The position numbers and the translations under genes are program-made. Shown here piece after piece: positions 44,897-54,407 of a DNA stretch of 64,000 nt. The DNA is from Vogesella indigofera (GTDB taxonomy: Bacteria > Pseudomonadota > Gammaproteobacteria > Burkholderiales > Chromobacteriaceae), in the NCBI RefSeq assembly GCF_003633895.1, contig NZ_RBID01000011.1, positions 62,001-126,000 of the forward strand, in the 5' to 3' direction. Numbering within the stretch: position 1 is the first letter of the stretch; each line of letters begins with the position of its first letter. The notes below the pieces were generated by a model. The model was not told the DNA's origin, did no database searches, and worked only from the letters and a program-made list of their open reading frames with translations.

Positions 44897-45633
44897 TCCG
44901 GCTGGAAAACCTGACGGTGTCCTACCGTCGCCACCCCGCCGTGCACCATGTCAGCGGCAGCTTTGCCGACGGCCAGGCCACGGCGATCTTCGGCCCCAAT
45001 GGCGCCGGCAAGAGCACCTTGCTGAAAGCCATCATGGGCGCGCTGAAGCCGGATGCCGGCCGCGTGCTGATGCGCGGCGTGGCGCGCCGCGACATGGCCT
45101 ATCTGCCGCAGCAGTCGGAAATCGACCGTTCGCTGCCGGTGTCAGTGATCGATCTGGTGTCCAGCGGTCACTGGCAGCGCAGCGGCCTGTTCGGCAAGGT
45201 TGGCCGCAACGATGACGACGCGTCGTGGAACGCGCTGGTGACCGTCGGTCTGGAGGACTTCGCCACCCGTCCGATCGCCGCGCTGTCCAGCGGCCAGTTC
45301 CAGCGCGTGCTGTTCGCCCGCATCCTGGTGCAGGACGCACCGCTGATTCTGCTCGACGAGCCGTTCAACGCCGTTGACGCCGCCACCACCGCCGATCTGC
45401 TGGCGCTGGTCGAACGCTGGAAGACGGAAGGGCGCACCGTGATCGCGGTGCTGCACGATGAGCAGCAGGTGCGCGAGCACTTTCCGCAGACGCTGCTGAT
45501 GGCGCGCGAGGTGATTGCCTGGGGCGACACCGCCGAGGTGCTGACCGCGGACAAGCTGCGCCGCGCCAGCGATACCGCCGCGCACTGGTCGGCCAATGCC
45601 CCGGTGTGCCGCGTGGATGGAGTAACGCCGTGA
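44893..45633 (+). CDS. znuC: Zinc ABC transporter ATP-binding protein
   Basis: A 246-residue ABC ATPase. Walker A GPNGAGKST (34-42), signature ALSSGQFQR (serine for the usual first Gly), Walker B LILLDEP. The start follows AGGAGGTGGC. An exact copy of AAGGTTGGCCGCAA lies inside (K-V-G-R-N). It energises ZnuB. Confidence 0.92.
   Translation: MIRLENLTVSYRRHPAVHHVSGSFADGQATAIFGPNGAGKSTLLKAIMGALKPDAGRVLMRGVARRDMAYLPQQSEIDRSLPVSVIDLVSSGHWQRSGLFGKVGRNDDDASWNALVTVGLEDFATRPIAALSSGQFQRVLFARILVQDAPLILLDEPFNAVDAATTADLLALVERWKTEGRTVIAVLHDEQQVREHFPQTLLMAREVIAWGDTAEVLTADKLRRASDTAAHWSANAPVCRVDGVTP
45196..45209 (+). repeat. Iterated word, exact copy in znuC
   Basis: AAGGTTGGCCGCAA inside coding sequence, again read as K-V-G-R-N. 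Confidence 0.7.
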
Positions 45634-46508
45634 TCGATTTCCTGTACCAATGGGTGCTGGCACCCTTTGTAGAATTCGCCTTCATGCGCCGTGCGCTGGT
45701 GGCCTGCCTGGCGCTGGCGCTGGGTAGCGCGCCGGTCGGCCTGTTCCTGGTGATGCGGCGCATGAGCCTGGTTGGCGACGCGATGAGCCACGCGGTGCTG
45801 CCCGGCGCCGCGGTCGGCTTCCTCATTGCCGGCCTGAGCCTGCCGGCGATGAGTCTCGGCGGCTTTGTCGCCGGCGTGCTGGTGGCCGGTTTTGCTGGCC
45901 TCGCGACGCGCTTTACCGAGATCAAGGAAGACGCCAGCTTTGCCGCCTTCTACCTGCTGTCGCTGGCCATCGGCGTGCTGCTGGTGTCCAGCAGCGGTAG
46001 CAATGTCGACCTGATGCACCTGCTGTTCGGCTCGGTGCTGGCGGTGGACGATGCCGCGCTGCTTCTGGTGGCCAGCGTCGCCAGTGTGACGCTGCTGACG
46101 CTGGCGGTGATCTATCGCCCGCTGTTGCTGGAAAGCCTCGATCCGGTGTTCCTGCGTGCGGTTGGCGGCCACGGCAGCGTGTGGCACCTGCTGTTCCTGC
46201 TGCTGGTGGTGCTGAACCTGGTGTCGGGCTTCCAGGCGCTGGGCACGCTGATGTCGGTGGGGCTGATGATGCTGCCGGCGATCTGCTCGCGGCTGTGGGC
46301 GGCCACCGTCGGCGGCATGCTGCTGGCGGCGTTCCTGATCGCCGCGCTGGCGGGCATGGGCGGGCTGCTGCTGTCCTATCACGTCGAGCTGCCGTCCGGG
46401 CCGTGCATCATCCTGCTGGCCGGCCTGTTCTATATCGTTTCGCTGTTTGTTGCCCCGCAGGGCGGCGTGTTGCCCCGCCTGCTGCGGCAACGTCATTTGG
46501 AGAGTTGA
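45630..46508 (+). CDS. znuB: Zinc ABC transporter permease
   Basis: A 292-residue ABC-3 family permease with about eight hydrophobic helices; VGDAMSHAVLPGAAVGF is the family signature. Start GTG at 45630 overlaps the znuC stop as GTGA, preceded by GGAG. Couples with ZnuC in the inner membrane. Confidence 0.92.
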   Translation: MIDFLYQWVLAPFVEFAFMRRALVACLALALGSAPVGLFLVMRRMSLVGDAMSHAVLPGAAVGFLIAGLSLPAMSLGGFVAGVLVAGFAGLATRFTEIKEDASFAAFYLLSLAIGVLLVSSSGSNVDLMHLLFGSVLAVDDAALLLVASVASVTLLTLAVIYRPLLLESLDPVFLRAVGGHGSVWHLLFLLLVVLNLVSGFQALGTLMSVGLMMLPAICSRLWAATVGGMLLAAFLIAALAGMGGLLLSYHVELPSGPCIILLAGLFYIVSLFVAPQGGVLPRLLRQRHLES

Positions 46509-46512
46509 GCGC

Positions 46513-47406
46513 GTGAACGTACGGAAAATTATTGTGAGCAGCCTGCTGTTGTCGCCGCTGGCGGCGTGGGCCAACCTGCCGGTGGTCGCCAGCTTCAGCA
46601 TCATGGCCGACATCACCCGCGAAGTCGGCGGCGAGCGCGTCAGCGTGGTGTCGCTGGTCGGTGCCGACCAGGACGCCCATGTGTTCCAGCCCAAGCCGGC
46701 CGACGTCAAGAAACTGGCCGAGGCCAAGGTATTCGTGGTCAACGGCCTTGGTTTCGAAGGCTGGATCAACCGTCTGAACAAGTCGGCCAACTTCAAGGGC
46801 GTGACCGTGACCGCCGGCAACGGCATCAAGCCACTAGAAGTGGCGGAAGACGAGCACGGCCACGACGAGCATGGCCATGACCACGGCCGTGCCGATCCGC
46901 ACGCCTGGCACAACCCGCAGCACGTGCTGCGCTATGTCGATAATATCGCCGCCGGCCTCAGCCGCGCCGATGCCGCCGGCGCCGCGTACTACCGCGAGCG
47001 CGCCGCCGCCTACAAGGCGCGGTTGCAGGAGCTGGACAGCTGGGCCGGCAAGCAGTTTGCCGCGGTGCCGGTGGCGCGGCGCAAGGTGCTGACCTCGCAC
47101 GACGCCTTTGCCTACCTCGGCCAGCGCTACGCGATCCGCTTCATGGCGCCGCAGGGGGTGAGCACCGATGCCGAGGCCTCGGCCAAGTCCGTGGCGCAGT
47201 TGATCCGTCAGGTGAAAAAGGAACAGGTGAAGGCGGTGTTCATCGAGAACATGTCCGACCGGCGTCTGATCGACCAGCTGGCGAAAGAGGCCGGCGTCAA
47301 GGTCGGCGGCAAGCTGTACTCCGATGCGCTGTCCAGCCAGCCTGGCGCGCGCAGCTATCTGGAGATGTTCCGCAGCAACGTGACCGCGCTTAGCCAGTCG
47401 ATGTAA
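46513..47406 (+). CDS. znuA: Zinc-binding periplasmic protein
   Basis: A 297-residue solute-binding protein with signal peptide (1-20, AWA-NL). His ligands appear in DAHVFQPKP and HAWHNPQHV, and a His/Asp-rich loop (EHGHDEHGHDHGRADPH, about 117-133) typical of zinc rather than manganese members. Start GTG at 46513, 4 bases after the znuB stop. Its 3' end overlaps a convergent gene by 17 bases. Confidence 0.92.
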   Translation: MNVRKIIVSSLLLSPLAAWANLPVVASFSIMADITREVGGERVSVVSLVGADQDAHVFQPKPADVKKLAEAKVFVVNGLGFEGWINRLNKSANFKGVTVTAGNGIKPLEVAEDEHGHDEHGHDHGRADPHAWHNPQHVLRYVDNIAAGLSRADAAGAAYYRERAAAYKARLQELDSWAGKQFAAVPVARRKVLTSHDAFAYLGQRYAIRFMAPQGVSTDAEASAKSVAQLIRQVKKEQVKAVFIENMSDRRLIDQLAKEAGVKVGGKLYSDALSSQPGARSYLEMFRSNVTALSQSM

Positions 47407-48061
47407 GCAGCAGCCACAGGTGCCAGCCACCGAGTGCCATCACGGCCAGTCCCGCCACCAGGCGGACTGGCCGTTGCTGTTTCAGCTGCTGCAGCTTGCT
47501 GGCAAACAGCCCCATCAGCAGCAGGTTGGGCAGGGTGCCGAGGCCGAAGGCCAGCATCACCAGCGCGCCCTGGCCGGCACCGCCGGAGGCCAGTGCGGCG
47601 ATGCTGGCGGTGTAGACCAGACCACACGGCAGCCAGCCCCAGATCGCACCGGCCAGCAGCGCCTGGCGGGCGGTGCGCACCGGCAGGTAGCGGCGGGTCA
47701 GCGGCTGCAGGCGCCGCCACAGTGGCCGGCCGAGGTGCTCGATGCGGGTGATGGCGGCGGACAGGCCGGCCAGGTACAGGCCGAGCAGGATCAGCAACAG
47801 GTTGGCCGCAATGAACAGCGCGGTCTGCAGCGGCTGGTACGCCGCCTGGCTCAGCCCCCACTGCGCCAGGCCGCCGAGCAGCGCGCCGGCACAGACGTAG
47901 CTGCCGATGCGGCCAACGTTGTAGCACAGCAGGTGCCACAGCGGCGCCGCTTGCGACTTGCCCAGCGAAATGGCGGTGACGATGCCGCCGCACATGCCGA
48001 GGCAGTGCACGCCGCCGAGCAGGCCGGCAAGAAACAGGGACAGCAGACTGATTTCCAGCAT
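47390..48061 (-). CDS. DsbD_2/TauE-like membrane protein (UreH-type)
   Basis: A 223-residue membrane protein with six helices and the HCLGMCGGI motif (about 19-27), the mark of the DsbD-transmembrane-like/'sulfite exporter TauE/SafE' proteins that often accompany cytochrome-oxidase and metal genes. It may move reducing equivalents or copper across the membrane. The start at 48061 is taken; an ATG 18 bases upstream is in frame. It contains two near-matches to the iterated word. Confidence 0.75.
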   Translation of the reverse strand: MLEISLLSLFLAGLLGGVHCLGMCGGIVTAISLGKSQAAPLWHLLCYNVGRIGSYVCAGALLGGLAQWGLSQAAYQPLQTALFIAANLLLILLGLYLAGLSAAITRIEHLGRPLWRRLQPLTRRYLPVRTARQALLAGAIWGWLPCGLVYTASIAALASGGAGQGALVMLAFGLGTLPNLLLMGLFASKLQQLKQQRPVRLVAGLAVMALGGWHLWLLLTSTG

Positions 48062-48360
48062 GGGTGACAACGCAGGCAAAAAAGATGGCCGCTAGTGTAG
48101 CAGCCGGGCCCGGCCGCGGCGCGGAACTTGTCGCGGTCGGCCATTTGTAAACGTGGTCTATTGAATGGCTGGCAGCAAATTGCGCCGCCATTTGCCCGGC
48201 GGGGCGAAACTTGCAAAATCAGCAACATAGTCCATGGTTAAAGCTAGCAAACCCGCGTCAATGCTCACAAGGTAGCCATTTTTTTCGGTGAATCCACAGT
48301 GAATAACGCTGTTGAATATTGCGCTTCAGCTGGGCTTTGTCGAGGCTGGAGGAGTGCCAC

Positions 48361-49146
48361 ATGACACAAAAAATCATTGTCGAACGTCTTGGGCAATCAG
48401 CAATTGTCACGATCAACAACCCGCCGGCCAATGTGTGGACGATAGAGTCGTTGCAGGAGCTGGCCCGGGCGATGGACGCGCTGGCGGCCGACACCGCCAT
48501 CCGCGCGGTGGTGCTGACCGGCGCCGGCGAGCGCTACTTCTCGGCCGGTGCCGATCTGGCGCTGTTTGGCGACGGTGCGGCCGCGCAGGCTGGCAAGGTG
48601 GCGGACGCCTTTGCGCTGGCGTTTGACGCGGTGCGCCACTATCCCGGCGTGACGGTGGCGGCGGTGAACGGCTTCGCGCTGGGCGGCGGGCTGGAGTGCG
48701 CGCTGGCCTGCGACTACATCGTGGCCGAGCGCGGCGCCAGCCTCGGGCTGCCGGAGGCGCGTGTCGGGCTGATTCCCTGTGCCGGCGGCACCAAGGCGCT
48801 GACCGACCGCGTCGGCGTGCCATGGGCGAAGCGGCTCATCCTCGGCGGCGAGTTCGTGACCGCCGACAAGGCACTGGCCATCGGGCTGGTGGAAGAAGTG
48901 GTGGAAAGCGGGCTGGCCAAGATCGTGGCGCTGAGCCTGGCGGCGCGGGTGCGCGAGCAGTCGCCGCAGGCGATCCACGCCGCACGGCGGCTGATCGAAG
49001 CCAGTCCTGCGCAAACGTTGGCCGCACAGCTGGCGGCGGAAAAGGCGGCCTTCCTGGCGTTGATCGGCAGTGCGGAGCAGCTGGAAGGCGTGCGTGCCTT
49101 CAACGAGAAGCGCGAGCCGGGTTGGGCGGAGCAGGACGACGACTGA
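48361..49146 (+). CDS. Enoyl-CoA hydratase/isomerase family protein
   Basis: A 261-residue crotonase-fold enzyme. Oxyanion-hole segments GERYFSAGADL and NGFALGGGLECALACD; the first catalytic Glu position is E (GGLECALA) and the second lies in LPEARVGLIPCAGGT, so hydratase activity is plausible. Physiological substrate unknown. GGAGGAG lies 7 bases before the ATG. It stands alone, ending in a strong terminator. Confidence 0.85.
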   Translation: MTQKIIVERLGQSAIVTINNPPANVWTIESLQELARAMDALAADTAIRAVVLTGAGERYFSAGADLALFGDGAAAQAGKVADAFALAFDAVRHYPGVTVAAVNGFALGGGLECALACDYIVAERGASLGLPEARVGLIPCAGGTKALTDRVGVPWAKRLILGGEFVTADKALAIGLVEEVVESGLAKIVALSLAARVREQSPQAIHAARRLIEASPAQTLAAQLAAEKAAFLALIGSAEQLEGVRAFNEKREPGWAEQDDD

Positions 49147-49166
49147 ACGTCGTACTGCGCGCCTGA

Positions 49167-49203
49167 CCATGAAAAAACCGGCCAGTGGCCGGTTTTTTCA
49201 TGG
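49167..49203. terminator. Bidirectional terminator
   Basis: CCATGAAAAAACCGGCC-AGT-GGCCGGTTTTTTCATGG, a perfect 17-bp stem with T6 in both directions, between convergent genes. Confidence 0.92.
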
Positions 49204-49231
49204 CGGAAGCACGTGGGCTCACTGAGCCTTC

Positions 49232-50008
49232 TTACTGGACCTTGGCGCTGGCCTTCAGCGACTTGATCAGTGCTTCGATGCGCTGCGACTGGATGCGCTG
49301 TTCCAGTTGCGGACGCAGGGTTTCCAGCGGTGGTGCCGCTTCCACTTTCACGTCGTTCAGCTTGATGACGTGGAAGCCGAAATCGGTCTTCACCGGAGTG
49401 GCGGTCACCTGGCCCTTGGCCAGCTTCACCATCGCCTCGGAGAACGGGGCCACGAAGGTGCCCGGTTCGTTCCAGCCCAGGTTGCCGCCGTTGTCCTTGG
49501 AGCCCGGATCCAGCGATTTTTCCTTGGCCAGCTGCGCGAACGGCTTGCCTTTTTTCAGCGCGTCGATCACGGCCTTGGCTTCGGCTTCGGTCTTCACCAG
49601 GATGTGGCTGGCGTCAAAGCTCTTGCGCTCCGGGAACTCGGCTTTCACCTTGTCGTACTCGGCACGGGCCTGGGCGTCGGTCACCGGGTTGGTGCGCAGG
49701 TGTTCCTTGATCAGGCGGTTGGCCAGTGCCATTGCCTTGGCGTTCTCGATTTCGGCGAGGTAGTCGGCGGACTTGTCCAGGCCCTTCTTCACGGCTTCCT
49801 GACGCAGGATTTCAGCGGTGATCAGCTGGTCCTTGACCATTTGCGCCATTTCCGGCGTCGATTTCTGGCCTTGCGCTTCCATCATGCGGGTGATGGCATC
49901 AATACGCTGCTGGCTGATGGCAACGCCATTGACCGAAGTGGCGAACGCGGCGGCAGTGGCGGTCAGCATGCTGACGGCAATCAGGGTTTTTTTCAAAGGG
50001 AAGTTCAT
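49232..50008 (-). CDS. Parvulin-type peptidyl-prolyl isomerase (PpiC/PrsA-like), copy A
   Basis: A 258-residue periplasmic foldase: signal peptide (1-23), SurA-N-like helical part (about 30-120) and a parvulin domain (about 130-225; ASHILVKTEAEAKAVIDALK...GGNLGWNEPG). It assists folding of exported proteins. Downstream of a paralogue 15 bases away; the pair shares the order and about one third of residues by eye. Confidence 0.88.
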   Translation of the reverse strand: MNFPLKKTLIAVSMLTATAAAFATSVNGVAISQQRIDAITRMMEAQGQKSTPEMAQMVKDQLITAEILRQEAVKKGLDKSADYLAEIENAKAMALANRLIKEHLRTNPVTDAQARAEYDKVKAEFPERKSFDASHILVKTEAEAKAVIDALKKGKPFAQLAKEKSLDPGSKDNGGNLGWNEPGTFVAPFSEAMVKLAKGQVTATPVKTDFGFHVIKLNDVKVEAAPPLETLRPQLEQRIQSQRIEALIKSLKASAKVQ

Positions 50009-50023
50009 CGGGGTTTCCAGTGG

Positions 50024-50815
50024 TTATTGAATGTTGGCTTTCTGACGCAATTCGCCGATCGCGTCACTAATCGCTTTGTCCTGCAGGTCGCGGGCGATCT
50101 GCGGCTTGACGGTATCAAAAGGCAGCGGCTTCGCGTCGCGGATGTCCTCTACCTTGAACAGGTGCCAGCCAAGGCCGGAGCGCAGCGGCTGGGCGCTGAA
50201 TTTGCCTTTGGGAATGGCTTGGAGCGCGGCGGCCAGTGGCGGTTCCATCGACGCCAGATTTCCCCAGCCCAGGTCGCCACCGCGTTCGCGGCTAGGCTGG
50301 TGGGTGGATTTGCTGGCGGCCAGGGTTTCGAACTTGGCGCCTTTTTTCAGCTCGGCCAGTACGCTGTTGGCGTCGGCTTCGCTGTTGACGATGATCTGGC
50401 GGACTTTCACTTCCTTCACGCCGTTAAAGCGTTCGCTGTACTGCTGGTAGGCCGCCTTCAGCGCGCTGTCCGACACCGGACTGGTGCTGATGCTCTGCTT
50501 GAAGAATGCCTGTTGCAGCAATTCGGTGCGTGCTTCGGTCAGCTGTTGCTGGAATTCCGGCTTCTTGTCGAGGCCGGCCTTGGTGGCCGCCTGTACGATC
50601 AGTTCGCGGTTGATCAGGCGCTGGCGCACTTCTTCGCGCAGCGCCGGGCTGTCTTTCAGCTGGCCGTTGCTGCTGCCGATGACCTGCTTTACCGCCTGGT
50701 CTAGGGTGCTGCTGTCGATGGCGCTGCCGTTGACGGTGGCTACCGGTGCGGCCAGGCTCGGGGTGCTGCCGACGGCAGCCAGCAGCAGGGCCGCGATAGT
50801 GAGTGATTTCTTCAT
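50024..50815 (-). CDS. Parvulin-type peptidyl-prolyl isomerase, copy B
   Basis: A 263-residue paralogue of the downstream gene: signal peptide (1-22, SLA-AP), helical part, parvulin domain with VRQIIVNSEADANSVLAELK and RGGDLGWGNLA. Upstream bolA is 10 bases away on the same strand, so yciI-bolA-ppiC-ppiC form one unit. Confidence 0.88.
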   Translation of the reverse strand: MKKSLTIAALLLAAVGSTPSLAAPVATVNGSAIDSSTLDQAVKQVIGSSNGQLKDSPALREEVRQRLINRELIVQAATKAGLDKKPEFQQQLTEARTELLQQAFFKQSISTSPVSDSALKAAYQQYSERFNGVKEVKVRQIIVNSEADANSVLAELKKGAKFETLAASKSTHQPSRERGGDLGWGNLASMEPPLAAALQAIPKGKFSAQPLRSGLGWHLFKVEDIRDAKPLPFDTVKPQIARDLQDKAISDAIGELRQKANIQ

Positions 50816-50825
50816 GGAATGAATT

Positions 50826-51089
50826 TCAGAGATCGTCCGGAGTAAGGGTTTTGAGTGCCAGGGCGTGAATGCCCTGCTGCATCAAGTCGCCGAGCGCATC
50901 GTACACCATCCGTTGCCGCTCGATGCGCGACTTGCCGCTGAAACAGGCGCTGACGATCAGCACATTGTAGTGGCCGCCGCTCTTGGCGCCGGCGTGGCCG
51001 GCATGGGAGGCGCTGTCGTCCTCGATGTCGAGGTGTTCCGGCGCCAGTGCCGCCAGGCGCTGGCGCATCATTTCGATGATGGCGCTCAT
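50826..51089 (-). CDS. bolA: BolA family protein
   Basis: An 87-residue protein of the BolA family, which works with monothiol glutaredoxins in iron-sulphur handling. The conserved [11 protein letters not shown] and the C-terminal helix [19 protein letters not shown] are visible. The start at 51089 overlaps the yciI stop as ATGA. Confidence 0.9.
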   Translation of the reverse strand: MSAIIEMMRQRLAALAPEHLDIEDDSASHAGHAGAKSGGHYNVLIVSACFSGKSRIERQRMVYDALGDLMQQGIHALALKTLTPDDL

Positions 51090-51388
51090 GCCGGCAGCAC
51101 TTTGCGGAACGGCTTGACGCTGACGCTGGCGTAGACGCCGGCGGCAACATAGGGATCGGCCTTCGCCCATTGCTCGGCCGCGGCCAGCGAGTCGAACTCG
51201 GCGACGATCAGGCTGCCGGTGAAGCCGGCCGGGCCAGGGTCGTTGCTGTCGATGGCCGGAAACGGCCCTGCCAGCAGCAGCCGGCCGTCGTTCTGCAGTG
51301 CCTGCAGGCGGGCCAGGTGTTCCGGCCGTGCCGCCAGGCGGTTATCGAGGGAATTGGGGGCGTCGGTGCCTGTGATTGCGTACAGCAT
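51086..51388 (-). CDS. yciI: YciI-family protein
   Basis: A 100-residue ferredoxin-fold protein of the YciI family (DxH-like [19 protein letters not shown] and [10 protein letters not shown] segments). Its biochemical role is uncertain. First gene of the yciI-bolA-ppiC-ppiC unit. Confidence 0.85.
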   Translation of the reverse strand: MLYAITGTDAPNSLDNRLAARPEHLARLQALQNDGRLLLAGPFPAIDSNDPGPAGFTGSLIVAEFDSLAAAEQWAKADPYVAAGVYASVSVKPFRKVLPA

Positions 51389-51713
51389 GGTGCCTTTCTT
51401 TGTCTCTCAAAAAGCGGTCTGGCCGGTGGCAGACCTGCTGCGGGGGCGGTGAGGGCGGGCCGCGCTTCTGCACTGGCCGGCACCGGAATCACTGCGCTCT
51501 GTCTGCTGAAATGGCGGCCACGGCTGCGATTTCAAGCGGCAAGGCCAAGTGGCGGAACAATATGTCAGGATTATGCGGTGCCGGGTAGTGGCTGACAAGC
51601 TGGCAGGGCTATCACGCCCTTGCCGACTGCGGTACAGTTGCCGACAGCATTGATCGTGGCGGCAGGCGGCCCGATCGAATCATCATTCATGGAAACAGGG
51701 CAGGGAAACAGAA
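51389..51713. other. Gap without recognisable gene
   Basis: About 325 GC-rich bases between divergent yciI and DHH genes. No RNA gene, operator or motif could be assigned; overlapping frames have poor codon use and no family likeness. Confidence 0.5.
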
Positions 51714-52649
51714 ATGACAACAGGACAGTTTCGTCTGGTGACGCGCAGTGATTTCGATGGTCTGGTCTGCGCGGTGTTGCTCAACGAGCTCGGGCTGATC
51801 AACGACATCAAGTTCGTGCACCCGAAAGACATGCAGGACGGCAAGGTCGACATCACCGACCGCGACATCACCACCAACCTGCCATACGTCGAAGCCGCGC
51901 ATCTGGCCTTTGACCACCACCTGTCCGAAACCCTGCGCAACGCCTCCGGCAAGCAGAACCACATCATCGACGCCGCGGCGCCGTCCGCCGCGCGCGTAGT
52001 GTACAACTACTACGGCGGCAAACAGCGCTTCCCGATGATCGCCGACGACATGATGGCGGCGGTGGACAAGGCCGACGCCGCGCAGTTTTCGCGCGAGGAG
52101 ATTCTCGATCCGAGCGGCTGGGTGCTGCTCAACTTCCTGATGGATGCCCGTACCGGTCTTGGCCGTTTCCGCGAGTTCCGCATCAGCAACTACACGCTGA
52201 TGATGGACCTGATCAAGTACTGCCGCGACCACTCCATCGACGAGATACTGCAGCTGCCGGACGTGCGCGAGCGGGTCGAGCTGTACTTCGAGCACGAGGC
52301 GCAGGCCAAGGCGCAGATCCAGCGCTGCGCCCGCGTCGAGGGCAAGGTGGTGGTGCTGGACCTGCGCAACGAGACGCTGATCCACCCGATCAACCGCTTC
52401 ATGATCTACGCGCTGTACCCGCAGGCCAACATCTCCATCCACGTGCTGTGGGGGCTGAACCAGCAGAACACCGTGTTTGCCACCGGCAAATCGATCCTCG
52501 ACCGCAGCAACCGCACCAGCGTTGGCGAGCTGATGCTGAAGTACGGCGGCGGCGGCCACGAAGCCGCCGGCACCTGCCAGGTCGACAACGACCAGGCCGA
52601 ACGCGTGCTGGGCGAACTGGTGGCGCAGATCAACGCCAACGAGGGTTAA
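51714..52649 (+). CDS. DHH-superfamily phosphoesterase
   Basis: A 311-residue protein with DFDG (13-16), DHH (67-69) and the C-terminal DHHA1 motif GGGGHEAAG, the signature of DHH phosphoesterases (exopolyphosphatase/nanoRNase type). Substrate not determinable. Its TAA stop is directly followed by a MITE-like element. Confidence 0.85.
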   Translation: MTTGQFRLVTRSDFDGLVCAVLLNELGLINDIKFVHPKDMQDGKVDITDRDITTNLPYVEAAHLAFDHHLSETLRNASGKQNHIIDAAAPSAARVVYNYYGGKQRFPMIADDMMAAVDKADAAQFSREEILDPSGWVLLNFLMDARTGLGRFREFRISNYTLMMDLIKYCRDHSIDEILQLPDVRERVELYFEHEAQAKAQIQRCARVEGKVVVLDLRNETLIHPINRFMIYALYPQANISIHVLWGLNQQNTVFATGKSILDRSNRTSVGELMLKYGGGGHEAAGTCQVDNDQAERVLGELVAQINANEG

Positions 52650-52790
52650 GAATCTGTTCAAGGTCTCGCGAGCTAGAGCGAGACAAGGCAAAAACGCCTG
52701 AGGAAGCGGCGTTTACCTGGATGTAAACACGCATGCCGAAGGCGTTTTTAACGCGGTATCGCCGAAGCGCAACAGACATTGAATGGGTTC
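52650..52790. mobile_element. MITE-like element, copy 1
   Basis: A 141-base element with imperfect terminal inverted repeats GAATCTGTTCAA / TTGAATGGGTTC and an internal part shared with 55844-55994 (GAGACAAGGCAAAAACGCC ... AGGCGTTTTTAACGCGGT). The internal part itself contains AAAAACGCC/GGCGTTTTT inverted repeats. No coding capacity. It lies between the DHH stop codon and the stop of the convergent HAD gene. Confidence 0.75.
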
Positions 52791-53452
52791 TACACGTCCC
52801 GCAGCTGTTGCAGCAACGCCCGCGCGGCAAACAGGTCCTTGCATACCGCCAGGGCCTGTTTTGCCATGGAGGCGGGCGGCTGCACGATGTCCGGCACGAT
52901 GATCACCCGCATGTTGGCCGCCAGCGCGGCGCTGGCGCCGTGTACCGAGTCTTCCAGCACGATGCAGCGCGCCGGTTCCACTTGCAGCCGTGCCGCCGCC
53001 GCCAGGTAGATGTCCGGTGCCGGCTTGCTGTTGGCGACGTCGCTGGCGCTGACCACGTGTTGGAAATAGGGCGCCAGCTGGCTGCGTTGCAGCTTCAGCT
53101 GCGCCAGAGGTCCTTCGGTGGCGGTGCCGACGGCGCAGGGGATCGCCTGCTGCCGCAGCCAGTCCAGCAGCGCGGTGATGCCGGGCTTGAGCGGAATGTC
53201 GCCGTGCTGCAGCTGCTGGTGGTAGTACTGCCGGTTCAGCAGCGCCAGTGCCGGCATGTGCGCGGACAGCTCGGAGTGCTGTTGCAGGTAGCGCAGGCAG
53301 TGCTGGTGGCTGAGGCCGACCAGCTGGTGCAGGGTGTCCTCGCCGATGCGGGTGCCCAGCTCGCTGGCGGCATCGCGCCAGGCCTGGGCACAGAGCTGCT
53401 CGGTGTCGATCATCAGTCCGTCCATGTCCAGCAAAATGGCGTCGTACGGCAT
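52790..53452 (-). CDS. HAD-IA family phosphatase
   Basis: A 220-residue HAD hydrolase: DMDGLMIDTE (9-18), TATEG, KPAPDIY and LEDSVHGASAA motifs. It resembles beta-phosphoglucomutase/YcjU-like sugar-phosphate phosphatases; substrate unknown. Its TAG stop overlaps the end of the MITE-like element. Confidence 0.82.
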   Translation of the reverse strand: MPYDAILLDMDGLMIDTEQLCAQAWRDAASELGTRIGEDTLHQLVGLSHQHCLRYLQQHSELSAHMPALALLNRQYYHQQLQHGDIPLKPGITALLDWLRQQAIPCAVGTATEGPLAQLKLQRSQLAPYFQHVVSASDVANSKPAPDIYLAAAARLQVEPARCIVLEDSVHGASAALAANMRVIIVPDIVQPPASMAKQALAVCKDLFAARALLQQLRDV

Positions 53453-53576
53453 GGTGTGGTTATCCTTTGTTGCGGGTGGGGGTAGCGAAGCCGCGTGGCC
53501 TGCTGTCTTTTATCATAAAATGCCCGGCGGGTAGTGGCGTCGCCGCGACCGGCAAGCAAGTACAGCGAAAGGTGTT

Positions 53577-54200
53577 ATGGCGTATTCGATACTGGTGGCA
53601 AACCCCAAGGGCGGCAGCGGCAAGTCGACGCTGTCGACCAATATCGCCGGTTTTTACGCGTCGCAGTCGACCAAGGTGATGCTGGGCGATATCGACAAAC
53701 AGCAGTCGTCGCTGAGCTGGCTGGCGCAGCGGCCGCCGGCGGCGCCGGCTATCCAGGGCTGGCAGATGATCGAGGGCCTGGCCAAGCCGCCGAAGGACAC
53801 CCAGGTGGTGATCCTCGACAGCCCGGCCGGGCTGGACGGCAAGCGGCTGCGCGCGCTGGTGAAGAAGGTCGATCGCGTCATCGTGCCGATCCAGCCGTCG
53901 CCGTTCGACATGTGGGCCAGCAGCGAGTTTTTTGACGCCTTGCTGGCGGAAAAGGCGGTGCGCAAGGAAAAGACCTTTGTCGGCGTGGTCGGCATGCGCG
54001 TCGATCCGCGCACCCGCTCCGCGCGCGAGCTGGAAAACTTCCTGTCGCGCTACCAGGTGCCGGTGCTGGGCTGGATCCGTGACACCCAGTTCTACGTGCA
54101 GGCCGCCGGCGCCGGGTTGACGCTGTTCGATCTGCCACCGGCACGGGTGCGGCGCGACATCGAGGCGTGGCGTCCGATCCTGTCCTGGCTCGACAATTAA
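53577..54200 (+). CDS. Orphan ParA-family ATPase
   Basis: A 207-residue deviant Walker ATPase: KGGSGKST (11-18), DIDKQQSS (38-45) and LDSPAGLDG (80-88). There is no ParB gene or parS-like site nearby, and the short form is like MinD/ParA proteins that place cellular cargo. A role in positioning an unknown complex is inferred. Confidence 0.82.
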   Translation: MAYSILVANPKGGSGKSTLSTNIAGFYASQSTKVMLGDIDKQQSSLSWLAQRPPAAPAIQGWQMIEGLAKPPKDTQVVILDSPAGLDGKRLRALVKKVDRVIVPIQPSPFDMWASSEFFDALLAEKAVRKEKTFVGVVGMRVDPRTRSARELENFLSRYQVPVLGWIRDTQFYVQAAGAGLTLFDLPPARVRRDIEAWRPILSWLDN

Positions 54201-54282
54201 CGCTTGACGCCCGGATTTTGCGCTGCGTATAGTCAGTACCGTTTGCCCTGCGCCCGACAGCGCCGCAGGGCGGGAAAATTGC

Positions 54283-54314
54283 AAGCGAAAGCCGCCCGGC
54301 TTTCGCTTTTTTAT
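54283..54314 (+). terminator. Intrinsic terminator in the parA-guaC gap
   Basis: AAGCGAAAGCCG/CGGCTTTCGCTT stem followed by TTTTATTT. A second hairpin GCCCTGCG...CGCAGGGC precedes it (54245-54271). It may end parA or act as a guaC leader attenuator. Confidence 0.8.
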
Positions 54315-54407
54315 TTGGGGACGCCCGAAATCTGCACCGCTATCCGGAACGGCGGCGCAGCACCATTCCGCGAATGGTTTCCCGAATGCAATTTGGAGTG
54401 ACAGCTG

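Noticed and set aside
54201-54407. Purine riboswitch before guaC
   Set aside because: The hairpins do not carry the conserved purine-riboswitch loops; only a plain terminator and one GC hairpin can be supported.
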